Source: Colletotrichum lupini (Eukaryota; Ascomycota; Sordariomycetes; Glomerellales; Glomerellaceae). From it: a stretch of DNA of 64,000 nt. Shown here piece after piece: positions 1 through 9,758 of this stretch. Under the pieces are notes generated by a model. That model searched no databases, had not been told where the DNA came from, and was given only the letters and a program-made list of their open reading frames with translations. The translations under genes were made by a program, and so were the position numbers. The stretch covers positions 5,518,001-5,582,000 of the forward strand of contig NC_064675.1 of the NCBI RefSeq assembly GCF_023278565.1. The letters are read 5' to 3'. How positions within the stretch are numbered: the stretch's first letter is position 1; each line of letters begins with the position of its first letter.

Positions 1-1921
1 GCGGGAGCGAGAACGAGAACGCACCAGGGCCGAAGGAACGAGAAGAAGGGACACCAGTGGCCAGTCCAGGCACTCTCCAGATCGTGTGCAGGAGATCAGG
101 TCAAGTGCATCAGACACAAGCAGGCCCAGTAGCAGGCAACGGCCGCACTCAAGGTCAACTAGTGCAACTGGGTTTCCGGACGATCGCAGCCGGCCGCCAC
201 TCTCACAGAGTGCCTTGCATCTTGAAGTTCGACCAGAGGAGAGGCGGCGACGGAGGCGAACCTCAAGCGGCGGTCGCAGCGCGACGACACCCCTCCCAGC
301 AACGCAGTCCGAGACCCGCGTCGCCACTCGATCGCAGACCGATCTGTCGTCACGAACACATTTTGGTGAAGCAGTCGCCCCGAGAACCGTCTTCACCGAG
401 GCGAGAAGCTCGAGCACGCCATCAGTACCTACCACGACGCAGTCGCCGACGACTACCACTTCGCCAGCACCGCGCGAGCTGACCTTTGCCAACCGCATGA
501 CGAATTCTTCTGCGTTGGTGTCTTCCAACTTGACCGCGTCTCCGCCCATAGAGCCGTTGTCGCCTCGTCTGCAGCGGCCAAACCGGCCGGCAGACTTGTC
601 CATCATCAGCCAAGCAACTTCAGGCCCTGTCGGGCTAGGCTTGGGTTTGGGGATAGGGAGTCCGACCAACCCCGGTCATCAACGAACACGCTCGCAACTG
701 TACCCGGAGCCCTCGATTACGTGTTCCCGCTGCGCAAAGCAGCATATCGAGTACGAGCTACACTACAACTGCGGCATCTGCGCCAGCGGAAATTGGAACA
801 TCTGCATCGACTGCTACAGGTCCGGCAAAGGCTGCTTGCACTGGTTTGGCTTCGGGTACGGAGCGTGGGCCAAGTGGGAAAAGGCTCGGCACACGGCACA
901 CGAGGACATACCCAGACCTCACATGCTGACGGCGAATCGTTACCTCCAGCCAAAGATCATCCCGGGTGGAGCGGAAGGTAGGCGAACTCTCACGACCGAC
1001 GATCCGATGAAGCGGTTGGAAAGCGGCAACTTCTGTGCTCGATGCCAGGCCTGGGCGAACGAGTGCTTCTGGCGATGCGACTTTTGCAACTTTGGCGACT
1101 GGGGGTTTTGCAATAATTGCGTGAACCAGGGACGATCGTGCACACATCCGCTTCTGCCTCTGACGTACCAGCCTCAGCCATCACACACGCCACCTGCCAG
1201 TCCCAGGTCGCCTCAGCCGCCTCACGCGGCCGCTGTGCTGACGGGGCCTAACATTCACAATATTGGCCCCTTTAAGCCCCTGACGTTTACGACGCGCTGT
1301 GACGTCTGCCAGGACCCTATCTCTCCCAACCACAGCCGATATCACTGCTTCACTTGTACCAGCTCAATCGAGCCGGACACGCAACCTGGCGACTACGATG
1401 TATGCACAAATTGTTACGCCAATCTTGAAGCGCGTGATCAAATCAGTCCCGAGAACGGGCACGCGGGCTGGCGCCGGTGTCTCAACGGCCATCGCATGAT
1501 CGTGATCGGCTTCCGCGACGGGCCGGGCGGGCAGCTGCGGCACATACTTTCCGACCTCGTGGGCGGCCGCAATCTCCGCATCACGCAGTCGGATGGCACC
1601 GACGACCAGGCCCCGCAGAAGTGGTGGTGGCACGAGGGCGGGCAGACGAGAGAGCGCTTCGTCACCAGGGACGTTGCGGCGGACGCCCCGACAGGCGAGG
1701 GTCTCGCGCAGGGGTTCCCCGCGGATGGCGGCGTCGGGATGAGGGCGACAGCGACGTGGGCGTGGTATCCCAAGGCCGAGGACGAGCTGTTGTTCCCCAA
1801 GGGGGCCGAGATCCGGGAGATTGAGGACGTGAACGGGGACTGGTTCTTTGGGGTGTACATGGGCGCGAAGGGACTGTTCCCATCGCCGTACGTAAGGCGG
1901 CTTGATGATCATGCAGGATAG
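1..1921 (+). CDS. ZZ-type zinc-finger / SH3 protein, 5' end outside window
   Basis: The reading frame is open from base 2 to the TAG at 1919-1921, so the N-terminus lies upstream of the window. About the first 230 visible codons are Ser/Thr/Pro/Arg-rich and probably disordered. Then come three cysteine-rich modules. The first, about 722-870, has CSRC, CGIC and CIDC pairs. The second, about 1030-1150, has CARC, CDFC and CNNC pairs. The third, about 1299-1512, has CDVC, CFTC and CTNC with a late histidine and resembles a canonical ZZ finger. The C-terminus, about 1743-1905, reads as an SH3 domain, with ALYDY replaced by a TWAWYPKAEDELLF-type strand and a GLFPSPYV ending. ZZ and SH3 modules bind proteins, so a scaffold role is inferred. 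No specific pathway is indicated and no intron is needed in the visible part. Confidence 0.8.
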   Translation, partial: RERERERTRAEGTRRRDTSGQSRHSPDRVQEIRSSASDTSRPSSRQRPHSRSTSATGFPDDRSRPPLSQSALHLEVRPEERRRRRRTSSGGRSATTPLPATQSETRVATRSQTDLSSRTHFGEAVAPRTVFTEARSSSTPSVPTTTQSPTTTTSPAPRELTFANRMTNSSALVSSNLTASPPIEPLSPRLQRPNRPADLSIISQATSGPVGLGLGLGIGSPTNPGHQRTRSQLYPEPSITCSRCAKQHIEYELHYNCGICASGNWNICIDCYRSGKGCLHWFGFGYGAWAKWEKARHTAHEDIPRPHMLTANRYLQPKIIPGGAEGRRTLTTDDPMKRLESGNFCARCQAWANECFWRCDFCNFGDWGFCNNCVNQGRSCTHPLLPLTYQPQPSHTPPASPRSPQPPHAAAVLTGPNIHNIGPFKPLTFTTRCDVCQDPISPNHSRYHCFTCTSSIEPDTQPGDYDVCTNCYANLEARDQISPENGHAGWRRCLNGHRMIVIGFRDGPGGQLRHILSDLVGGRNLRITQSDGTDDQAPQKWWWHEGGQTRERFVTRDVAADAPTGEGLAQGFPADGGVGMRATATWAWYPKAEDELLFPKGAEIREIEDVNGDWFFGVYMGAKGLFPSPYVRRLDDHAG

Positions 1922-2466
1922 TAATTGGCTGGTGGTCATTGGGGGGAGCCTGAATAGTAAAGGCCGTGATGAATGCATCGGCGACTTGGGCGAGCTCGTA
2001 TCCCCATCTCGGGTACTCTCCCATTAATAGGCAAAATGGATAATTCTTGGTTCATTGAGGATCGCTTCGTGAAACTTCTTTTCACTACGATGCTTTCGAA
2101 CCGGATCTCGATGTCACAGTCACAATCAACAATCTTGAGAAACAAGTAGAAAGATTGAGTCAATCCGGCTCGGCCGTCGTAGTCACCGACTGCCGGCCCC
2201 CGGCCCCGTCACCCGCGCGCCCCACACTGACGGCCGCTAGCGGCTCTGACGTGATTTCTAAAGCTGAACCCAATTGAAGAAAAGCCCCCCACTACGGATG
2301 CATGCTTGCAAGCTTAGAAAGCCGAATGCCGGAGACCCGTTTCCACAGCACTTGGACTCAGATTCCCCAAGCTCTCTTCCTACACCACACCCGCAACACG
2401 GCCAACTGGTTTAGTTGAATACTTGAGCCCTGTCTTGAGGTAGCTCCCGCGATTAGAAAGCCCAGC
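1922..2466. other. Intergenic: 3' UTR and cysteine synthase promoter
   Basis: No coding potential is visible. The left part should be the 3' UTR of the ZZ/SH3 gene and the right part the promoter and leader of the cysteine synthase gene. A C-rich stretch lies near 2185-2225. No further element could be assigned. Confidence 0.5.
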
Positions 2467-3684
2467 ATGAGCCGCATCGCCGTCCGTCGCTTTGCGACTA
2501 CGGCCGTCCGCGCCATTGACCCGCCGACGGCTTACTCCCTCAACCTCTCCCGCGCGCAAGGCGTCGTCAAGGGCCTCACCGGCGGTATGTTCCCCCACAC
2601 ACTCAATTCAGACCTTGCACGAGGGAAAGGGATGGATCGAACCCCCATCTGTAGCAAAATCCACTGACACCGAACCACGCCCTCAGCAATCGGCAACACC
2701 CCTCTCATCCGCCTCAACCGCCTCTCCGCCGAAACAGGCTGCGAAGTCCTCGGCAAAGCGGAATTCATGAACCCAGGCGGCTCCGTCAAGGACCGCGCCG
2801 CCCTCTACGTCGTCAAAGACGCCGAGGAGCGCGGCCTCCTGAAGCCAGGCGGCACCGTCGTCGAGGGCACCGCGGGGAACACGGGCATCGGCCTCGCCCA
2901 CGTCTGCCGCTCCCGCGGCTACAAGCTCGTCATCTACATGCCAAACACCCAGTCCCAGGGCAAGATCGACCTCCTGCGGCTGCTCGGCGCGGAGGTCTAC
3001 CCCGTCCCCGCCGTGGCGTTCGAGAACCCGGACAACTACAACCACCAGGCGCGCCGCCACGCCGAGAAGCTCGACAACGCCGTGTGGACGAACCAGTTCG
3101 ACAACACGGCCAACCGCCGCGCGCACATCGAGACCACCGGCCCCGAGATCTGGGAGCAGACGGGGGGGAAGATCGACGCCTTCACCTGCGCGACGGGCAC
3201 CGCCGGGACCCTGGCCGGCACGACGCGCTACCTCAAAGACGTCTCCGACGGCCGCGTGAAATCCTTCCTCGCCGACCCCCCCGGCAGCGTGCTGCACTCG
3301 TACGTCTCCTCGGGGGGGCAGCTCGTCGAGCGGAGCGGGTCCAGCATCACCGAGGGCATCGGCCAGGGCCGCATCACGGACAACCTGCAGCCCGACATTG
3401 GCCTCGTCGACGGGTCGCTGACGATCGCCGACGAGAAGAGCATCGAGATGGTGTACCGCTGCCTCGACGAGGAAGGGCTGTACCTCGGCGCCAGCTCGGC
3501 GCTCAACGTCGTCGCCGCCAAGGAGGTGGCGGAGAAGCTCGGCGAGGGGAACACCGTTGTGACGATCCTGTGCGATGGCGCGTATCGGTATGCGGAGCGG
3601 CTGTTCTCGCGCAAGTGGCTTGAGGAGAAGAAGCTCTTGGGGGCGATACCGAAGCATTTGGAAAAGTACATTGTTTTGCCTTGA
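2467..3684 (+). CDS. Cysteine synthase, mitochondrial-type (PLP fold type II)
   Basis: There are two exons, 2467-2584 and 2687-3684, giving 371 aa. The 102-bp intron starts GTATGT, has a CTGAC branch-like site near 2664 and ends CAG; it splits a GCA codon and restores [15 protein letters not shown]. The N-terminus ([16 protein letters not shown]) looks like a mitochondrial presequence. The PLP lysine sits in [11 protein letters not shown] and the substrate loop is [15 protein letters not shown] (in [11 protein letters not shown]) binds phosphate. The family makes cysteine from O-acetylserine (or a related ester) and sulfide. Conserved residues up to YIVLP and a length close to Saccharomyces YGR012W/Mcy1 favour that subgroup over cytosolic CysK types and over cystathionine beta-synthase, which has extra domains. 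The acyl donor cannot be read from the sequence. The second exon is very GC-rich with C/G-ending codons. Confidence 0.93.
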
Positions 3685-3934
3685 GCAGTTTACTGGTCGT
3701 GGTTGTAGAAGGGACCTTTGTCTTTGGTCATTGGTTGTGTGCGTATTGTGTTGTATACATAGATAATTTTACATATCAGCTGTACATAGCCCCTTTTTGG
3801 AGCCTCTCTGATCCTCTCCCCCCTCTCTTCGCTTTTCGTCACCCCCTTTTCTATCCTATTCCTCATGCCTTGCTATTATCACACGTCATTCCTGCCCTCT
3901 CCCCAGCCATCGCTTCATCCTACACACCATGTGC

Positions 3935-5193
3935 TCACTCGGATCCAAAGAGCGCATTGTACGTCTTGAGCCCACGCTCGGCAGGGAACGTCTGGTTCTC
4001 AGCAACATCCTTCACCTCGGGCCCCAACGCCGCCGCAATGGCATTCAGCCGGTCCGCGATCGGCTTCTCCACCACGCGCGCGGCCAGGAACAGGCCGTGC
4101 AGGATCGGGCTCGCGTACGAGAGGTACTGCGTCCGGCTGTGCACGAGGTACGCCACGCCGTCGACGCGGTCGGCGTACGCCTCGGCCGGGTGGAGCTGCA
4201 GCAGGCCCTTGCCGGCGGGCCACCGCTCGACGAGCTTCCTGGCCAGGCGGCCGACCTTGCCGTCCACGTCCTTGCTGTCGTTGTGCTTGACGGCCAGCAC
4301 CGCCGACAGGTGCAGCGCGGCGCCGATGATCTGCGGGTCGTTGTAGAGGGCGAAGCGCTCCTGCTCGGGGGTCGCGGCGCCCTCTTGAGCGAGCTGCCTC
4401 TTTCTGAGCTTGCGGGCGTTGGGCGCGTGGCCCTTGTCCTCGAGCATCTCGAGCACGATCTCGGCCCACCGCAGTGCCTGCTTCGTCTTCTCCTGGTCCC
4501 ACTCGCTCTCGACGGCGCGCATCTGCACGAAATGCAGCACTTCGTTGACCTTTTCCGAGTTGTCGAGCTTCATCCCTGTCTTGCGGACCTGTCTCGCCGC
4601 CTCGATGATGGTGTAGATCTGGCCCTGCTGGCCGGCGATGCGAATCATCTTGGCAAAATCCGTCTGGCTGTAGTGGCGCCCCGCGGTGCGCATGCCCGAG
4701 AGCAGGCGGCCAAAGTTGTTCCAGTCCTGCGGGGTCTCCATGGCGCGGAGAGCCTTCCAGGTGATGTCGCGCGAAGGGGGGAGGGCCTCCTCGTTGATGT
4801 GGTTGAAGCGGTGCTCGAGACCGTCGATCTCGAGGTATACAGGGTCATTTTTGAGGCGGTGCTTGAGCTTCTCGGAGAAGACGCGCTTGCGCTGGTGGAT
4901 GGGGAGGTGGTAGGGGAGGATGATGTTCGTCTGGATCTCCTCGAGGATCGGGCCGAGGCCGGGCGTCGTGGTCTTGTCGAAGAGAACTTGGGGGTCTGCG
5001 AAAGAACGGCAAGCTGTCAGCGAGACTTTCTTCATAGGATCAATGCGAGATATACATCACGAGACGACGTACTTTGACGGGCAGGCGTCTGACCAAAGGA
5101 CCGCTGCTGCTGCTGCTGTGCCATGCACGCCGGCTGATCCCACACCGACGCCTTTGCGCCCCTAAGGGCCCTTCCCATTAATATCCTCGACAT
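3935..5193 (-). CDS. Conserved fungal protein, probably mitochondrial, unassigned
   Basis: There are two exons on the minus strand, 5193-5073 and 4995-3935, giving 393 aa. The 77-bp intron (GTACGT...TTCGCAG) joins ...TPARQ to NPQVLFDK. I chose the ATG at 5193 because it adds an Arg-rich, acid-poor leader (MSRILMGRALRGAKASVWDQ) of mitochondrial type. The open frame that begins inside the intron lacks this leader. The body is helical and charged without a signature motif I recognise; a basic HQRKRVF segment and repeated amphipathic helices recall RNA-binding or ribosome-associated mitochondrial proteins, but that is only an impression. It is divergent from the bL19m gene, with 290 bp between the two starts, so co-expression is plausible. 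It converges with cysteine synthase. Confidence 0.8.
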
Positions 5194-5483
5194 GATGGGC
5201 GATTTGGGTTGTGTATAAGCTCGTCAGAGGCTTCCTATCCGTCGTCGGCGAAAAGGGAGCTACTCGGATTGCCTGCAGGGTAGCCACCCAAAATTTTGGA
5301 TCGAACCAGTCTCCCGGCCCGGCGGCTCCGCATCATTGATGCACCGAGCCAATCACAGCCCGCAATTCGCACCTCGAGCCTCTTGAACTTTTTGAACCCT
5401 TTAACCAAGCTCTGCCTATCGTCGCTCGATCAGACGTAGTTGCATCGTCTCGTCCCGTTCCACGACAAGACACCATCACCACA
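5194..5483. promoter_or_regulatory. Divergent promoter of two mitochondrial genes
   Basis: This 290-bp gap separates two start codons facing away from each other, so it must hold both promoters. A CCAAT box in the context GCCAATCA lies at 5349-5353, about 130 bp before the bL19m ATG. CCAAT is the site of the fungal HAP/CBC complex, which controls many respiratory genes. No TATA box is obvious. Confidence 0.55.
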
Positions 5484-6205
5484 ATGAACGCCACAAGTCT
5501 CTTGCGGCCGATGGGCTGCCTGAAGACGGCCCTCCGCCAGACGCGGCACCAGAGACTCCTCGCCCGGTCCATGGCCACCGCCGCCGCCCCCGAGCCGCCA
5601 TCATCTACACCCTCACCGGCGACGCCCTCAGTGAAGCCGTCCTACTGTAAGGCGAACATCACCCAACTGCCACACGAACCCCGAGCAAGCTAACAAACCA
5701 CATCACAGACGGCCCCCGCAACAAGCCAACCTTCGCAGTCTACCCTCCCCTCCCCTCAATCCGCCAAACAACCCACAAGAACCCTCTCCCCTCCCTCGAC
5801 GCCGCCCAACGCACAACCCTCGACCCGACCGGCGCCCGCACCCGCCTCTTCGACCCAGCCCGCCCCGACGCCGCAAAAGTAGGCGACGTCCTCATGGTGA
5901 CCACAAAATCGGGCGAGCCCTTCTCCGGAGTATGCATGTCCATCCGCCGCCGCGGCGTCGACACGGGCATCCTCCTCCGCGGCCAGCTCATGAAGGTCGG
6001 CGTCGAGATGTGGTACAAAATCTACTCCCCGACCGTCATCGGCATCGACATCGTCTGGCGTCGTCCCAAGCGCGCGCGCCGCGCCCGCCTGACGTACCTG
6101 CGCAAGCCCAAGCACGACATGGGCAACGTCGATCACCTCGTCTTTGCTTGGAAGAAGGAGAGGTACGGCACGCGCAGCAAGGGCAGGGCCGGTTCGAGGT
6201 TTTAA
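5484..6205 (+). CDS. IMG1: Mitochondrial large-subunit ribosomal protein bL19m
   Basis: There are two exons, 5484-5646 and 5709-6205, giving 219 aa. The 62-bp intron (GTAAGG...ATCACAG, with a GCTAAC branch site) splits a TAC codon. The first roughly 50 residues are Arg/Ala/Ser-rich and lack acids, fitting a mitochondrial presequence. The mature part carries the bL19 fold: VGDVLMV, then a GEPFSGVCMSIRRRGVDTG segment, then VEMWYKIYSPTVIGIDIVWRR. It ends in a basic tail (RPKRARRARLTYLRKPKHD). Fungal bL19m proteins are longer than the about 115-aa bacterial L19 because of both extensions. The protein sits at the subunit interface of the mitoribosome. It shares its promoter region with a second putative mitochondrial protein. 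Confidence 0.9.
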
Positions 6206-6841
6206 AAGAGATTGGGGAAGGATTCAAGAAATAGGCGGGGATGGGACGGTCTATCTCTTCTTAGGGGCTTTGTCTACAAGATGAAGACGAGATACCGATT
6301 GGAGAGGACCCGTTTGCGTGAAGGAGTAAGGCTTGTACGTTGGTGGAATGTACGATTAGGGAAAAAAACGGGCGAGCTGTACAACATTGGCTGTGTAGAG
6401 TCGTGTACATGAGCAAAATCACATAAAATACTAGAGGCAGTGATGGCTAGTAGAGAATGATATCGAGTGACATGGTGACTGACAAAGGGGCGGACGACCA
6501 GGTCACGACGACAAATACATTCAACAACAATGTCTCTTGGGTCGGTCATGTCGAGGCCTGAGTTAGAGCAGATACTCAGCATCATCACAGAGTCACACCA
6601 AGGATTGAACGCGCATAGGTGTTCATCAATCGTCATAAGTGTACAATATACTAAGAATGTACAGTGAGAACAAACGCGAAAATCAAAAGTCTGTCCGCGG
6701 CCTGAGCCATCTAGTCCGCCTTGGTTTTATAGAAACGACTGGATTCCGCGCCAATAAAAAAAACATGTGCCCACCCTGATTACTCCATAGTACAAACTCC
6801 TTGCAATGTATGCTCCTTTTTCCTTTCATTCACAAAACAGG
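6206..6841. other. Convergent 3' regions of bL19m and TRK
   Basis: This is non-coding DNA between two convergent genes. It should hold both 3' UTRs and polyadenylation sites. It contains A/T-rich patches (about 6361-6367, 6421-6431 and 6756-6763) but no open frame I can support. Confidence 0.5.
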
Positions 6842-9758
6842 TCAAATCGCGGGTCTTGCGGGTGTAGTGACTACTCTCCGCGGAGGCGCTGTGATCACGT
6901 CGCTGTCGGTATCCGTAGTCTCGTCATCGACGGGCTCCGTATTGCGTCTCCTCATATCCTCAGCCATCGGCGGCCGTTCGTCGACACCAAATGATCTGCT
7001 GCGTCTGGAGAGATTGGTGAGGCTGTCTTCGTGTGGAATCACGGGGCCAGGGTGAAGGAATTGAGTAAAGATGCCTTGACCCCTGTTCGTGCTCATTCTT
7101 CTGGACCTCAGGTTTGACCTCGTGGCGCTGAGTGCAGTTCCCGTCGATGCGGCAGTAGCAGACCGGACCAGAACTGGCTGCGCCTCGGCGGCTTCCTTCT
7201 CGAACCGAGATTCGCTTGGTAAAAGAACAGCGCGATCCAAGCCGTAGGGGAGACCACGATGGCGACCACGGATTTGCATTGCAATCATGATGAGCTTGCC
7301 TCCAGTGGTGAACTGAGAGCAGAGGGAAGCGTTGACGTTGGGATAACCCAGACTCAACCCGACCGTACCGTATGCACTCACGATCTCGAACAAGACCGAG
7401 TAGACGTCAAAGTCCTTGTTTTGAATCCTCTTGCCTTCTGTGATGGCCAGAATGAAGAGCCCCAAGAAAACGTACCACAAATCGAAAGAAAGTTGGCGAC
7501 GCAAATGGGTACCGACGTATGACCAGGCGCTATTCTCGTTGGTACCCTCCATATCCTCGTCAGGGCTGTGGTAAACACCCAAAGATCTCTCTTCGTACAC
7601 ATTGGTGCGACGAATGGAGATGGCGATTGGAAACACGGAGATGTACATCATAATCATATATGACACTTGCACAGCAGGATGCAACAGCGAAATGTTGACA
7701 ACCGAGAAACCTGCAGTTCTGGTCGACGCAGCCTGGAAGATACCATCCACAATGCGAACGTGCACCGGCAAATGGCTCACAGCGTTATCGTTCAGCTACA
7801 AGTAGTGTCAGTCAGCGTAGTTCAGTTATGGGTAGCGAGAATGACTTACATCCAGCAGGACAAAGAACAGCAGGTCAAGAACGTTGAGGCCGATGAGAAT
7901 GATGAACAGCCACCAGGTAGCGCCCGCTGGGAAAAGCAGAGTGAAGCAGCGACGCGGGTGGTCCAACAAGAAGCGTAGTTCCTCCCATAGTCCTGTGCGT
8001 TTTGGCACAATCTTGGAGAGAATCCAAATGACGACTCGGAGCATGATGGGGAAGCCGGTGTTGCCAATGATGATCAGGAAAGACATGATCAACAGGATGA
8101 AGGACGCGTCGTTGAACGAGTTCATGCTGTCAGGCGTGAGTGTAAGTCCCAAATCATTGAAGGCCGAGTTCGCCGTGAAAACACCCCACCACGCCTTGCT
8201 AACACCCGAGTTCTCCACGATAGCGGCGTACTTGGCATTGGAGCTCGTGTAGATCCAAGGAAGGAAGCAGGTGATGGCGAAGAGCGAGAAACCCCAGAAG
8301 TAGCAGAGCAAGATGACGGCGAGTGTCCTCAGGGAGCGGTATTCGATACCACCCAATTCCTCGCGCTGCTCAATGGTCAAGCCCGGGAAGGCTGAGTTGC
8401 GTCCCATGGTAGGCGTGAAACTCAGATACGGCATGTCCTCGACCTTTTCGCGGGTCAATGCAGTCCTGATGGTGTCGAATGTCTTGCTCCTGACTCTCGC
8501 AAGAGGGTTGTCAGAACTGCTGCCTTCGCCGTTGTCACTGCTGGTACCCTTGAAGAACTTCTTGGGCTTGCGGAGCGAGAATGGAAAGATTGTTCTACCA
8601 ATCACCTCGGCTTCATCCGCGATCTCGTTCTTGACCGTCCTCTCGGTATCCCTGGGTCGCTCAGGCTCCTCGATTTTGATCGTCTGTGGGCGATGGACAT
8701 TGTTGCCGATGCCATCCGCCAAGTTGTTCGCTCCGCCGTTAACGTGGATATGCGGAATACTGCCGTCTCTCTCGTCTTCGGGTTCAGGTGCTGCATCGTC
8801 TTCGACTCGCTTTGGTTTCATGCCCTTCTCTGCGTCTCTGGGGTTCGGGATTCGCAGGGTCTCATCAGGCCCGGCTCGTTGGCGCTCAAGAATGGCAAAA
8901 TGGGCGGGCGAGTGCGGTGATGGAAGCTTGACTTCCGGTTCCGTGCCGTCGCTTCGGAAGACATGCTGGGCAAACGTGATTCGACCTTGGGTGATGTCTG
9001 TGCCGGTTTCTTCCTGGGTTTCGGGTGCTCTGGCGGGCGAGTGTTCTCCCGAGTTATGTGCTGGGGTGTTGGGGACGGGCACAAAGCCATTGCTCCCCGG
9101 CGAGATGCGGCCATCCTCATCCTCCTTCATATCGAGTAGAATTCCATCATTGGTCATTCTCGAGCGGTGGCCATTGGTGTGCATAACCTTAATATTGCGC
9201 ACGCTCAGACGGCCCCTTTCAGCCTGGTTCAAATCATCTCTCGCGCGGGACTTTGACTTTGAAATGGTGTTTCTGCGTTGTTGGCGAGCCTCGCGGACAA
9301 CTCCTTGAAATCGCTTCTCGAACCAGTACAGTCGGAGAAACACAACAGAAGAGTGAATGGTGATGGGGTTCGAGGTCATGGTAAAGAAGTAGAGGCATGC
9401 TTGCTGAAAGGTGTTGAGTAGGTTGACGTCGACTGTGTTGAGACCGGCTTGGGTGTTGGCGCCACTTGCAAAGTAGAGTGCATCAATGTAAGCCAACTGA
9501 CCGCCGGCCGAGGCAAAGATGAGGATGGAGCCCAGTATGGTGAGACTGACAATCCAAAAGTCTGAAGGGGGAGCGCGGTGCGCAGATTAGTGCTGTGCGC
9601 AGCGCAAGGCCTTGTGGACGCTGGGGATAGATGGTAGTTGGGATGGTGGTGAACTTACAGTGAGCCGATATGAAGTTGAAATGAGGCTTCTTGGATATAA
9701 AAGAAGGCTTGGCTGCCCGGAGCTGGTCGAGCAGCCAGCCGCGCGCGGTTTCGAGCAT
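6842..9758 (-). CDS. TRK1: TRK-type high-affinity potassium transporter
   Basis: There are three exons, 9758-9659, 9561-7850 and 7795-6842, giving 921 aa. The introns are 97 and 54 bp; both restore family sequence (FNFISAH-Y-FW and FVLLD-LNDNAV). TRK proteins are four membrane-pore-membrane units. The four selectivity glycines are visible: Gly73 (NTQAGLN), Gly505 (NDLGLT), Gly633 (RTAGFS) and Gly750 (YGTVGLS). A long hydrophilic cytoplasmic loop, about residues 115-425, separates units 1 and 2; it is rich in acids, Ser and Pro, as in other fungal Trk proteins. The N-terminus (FISKKPHFNF) matches fungal homologues. The ATG at 9758 is preferred, although the frame stays open further upstream. 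The C-terminal 110 residues are Arg/Ser/Thr-rich and probably regulatory. The protein takes up K+ across the plasma membrane. Confidence 0.93.

Noticed and set aside
3929..5077. 382-codon plus-strand frame opposite the unassigned mitochondrial gene
   Set aside because: It is antisense to a spliced, family-like frame, and its Leu/Val/Arg/Asp-rich composition is that of a complement-strand shadow in GC-rich DNA.
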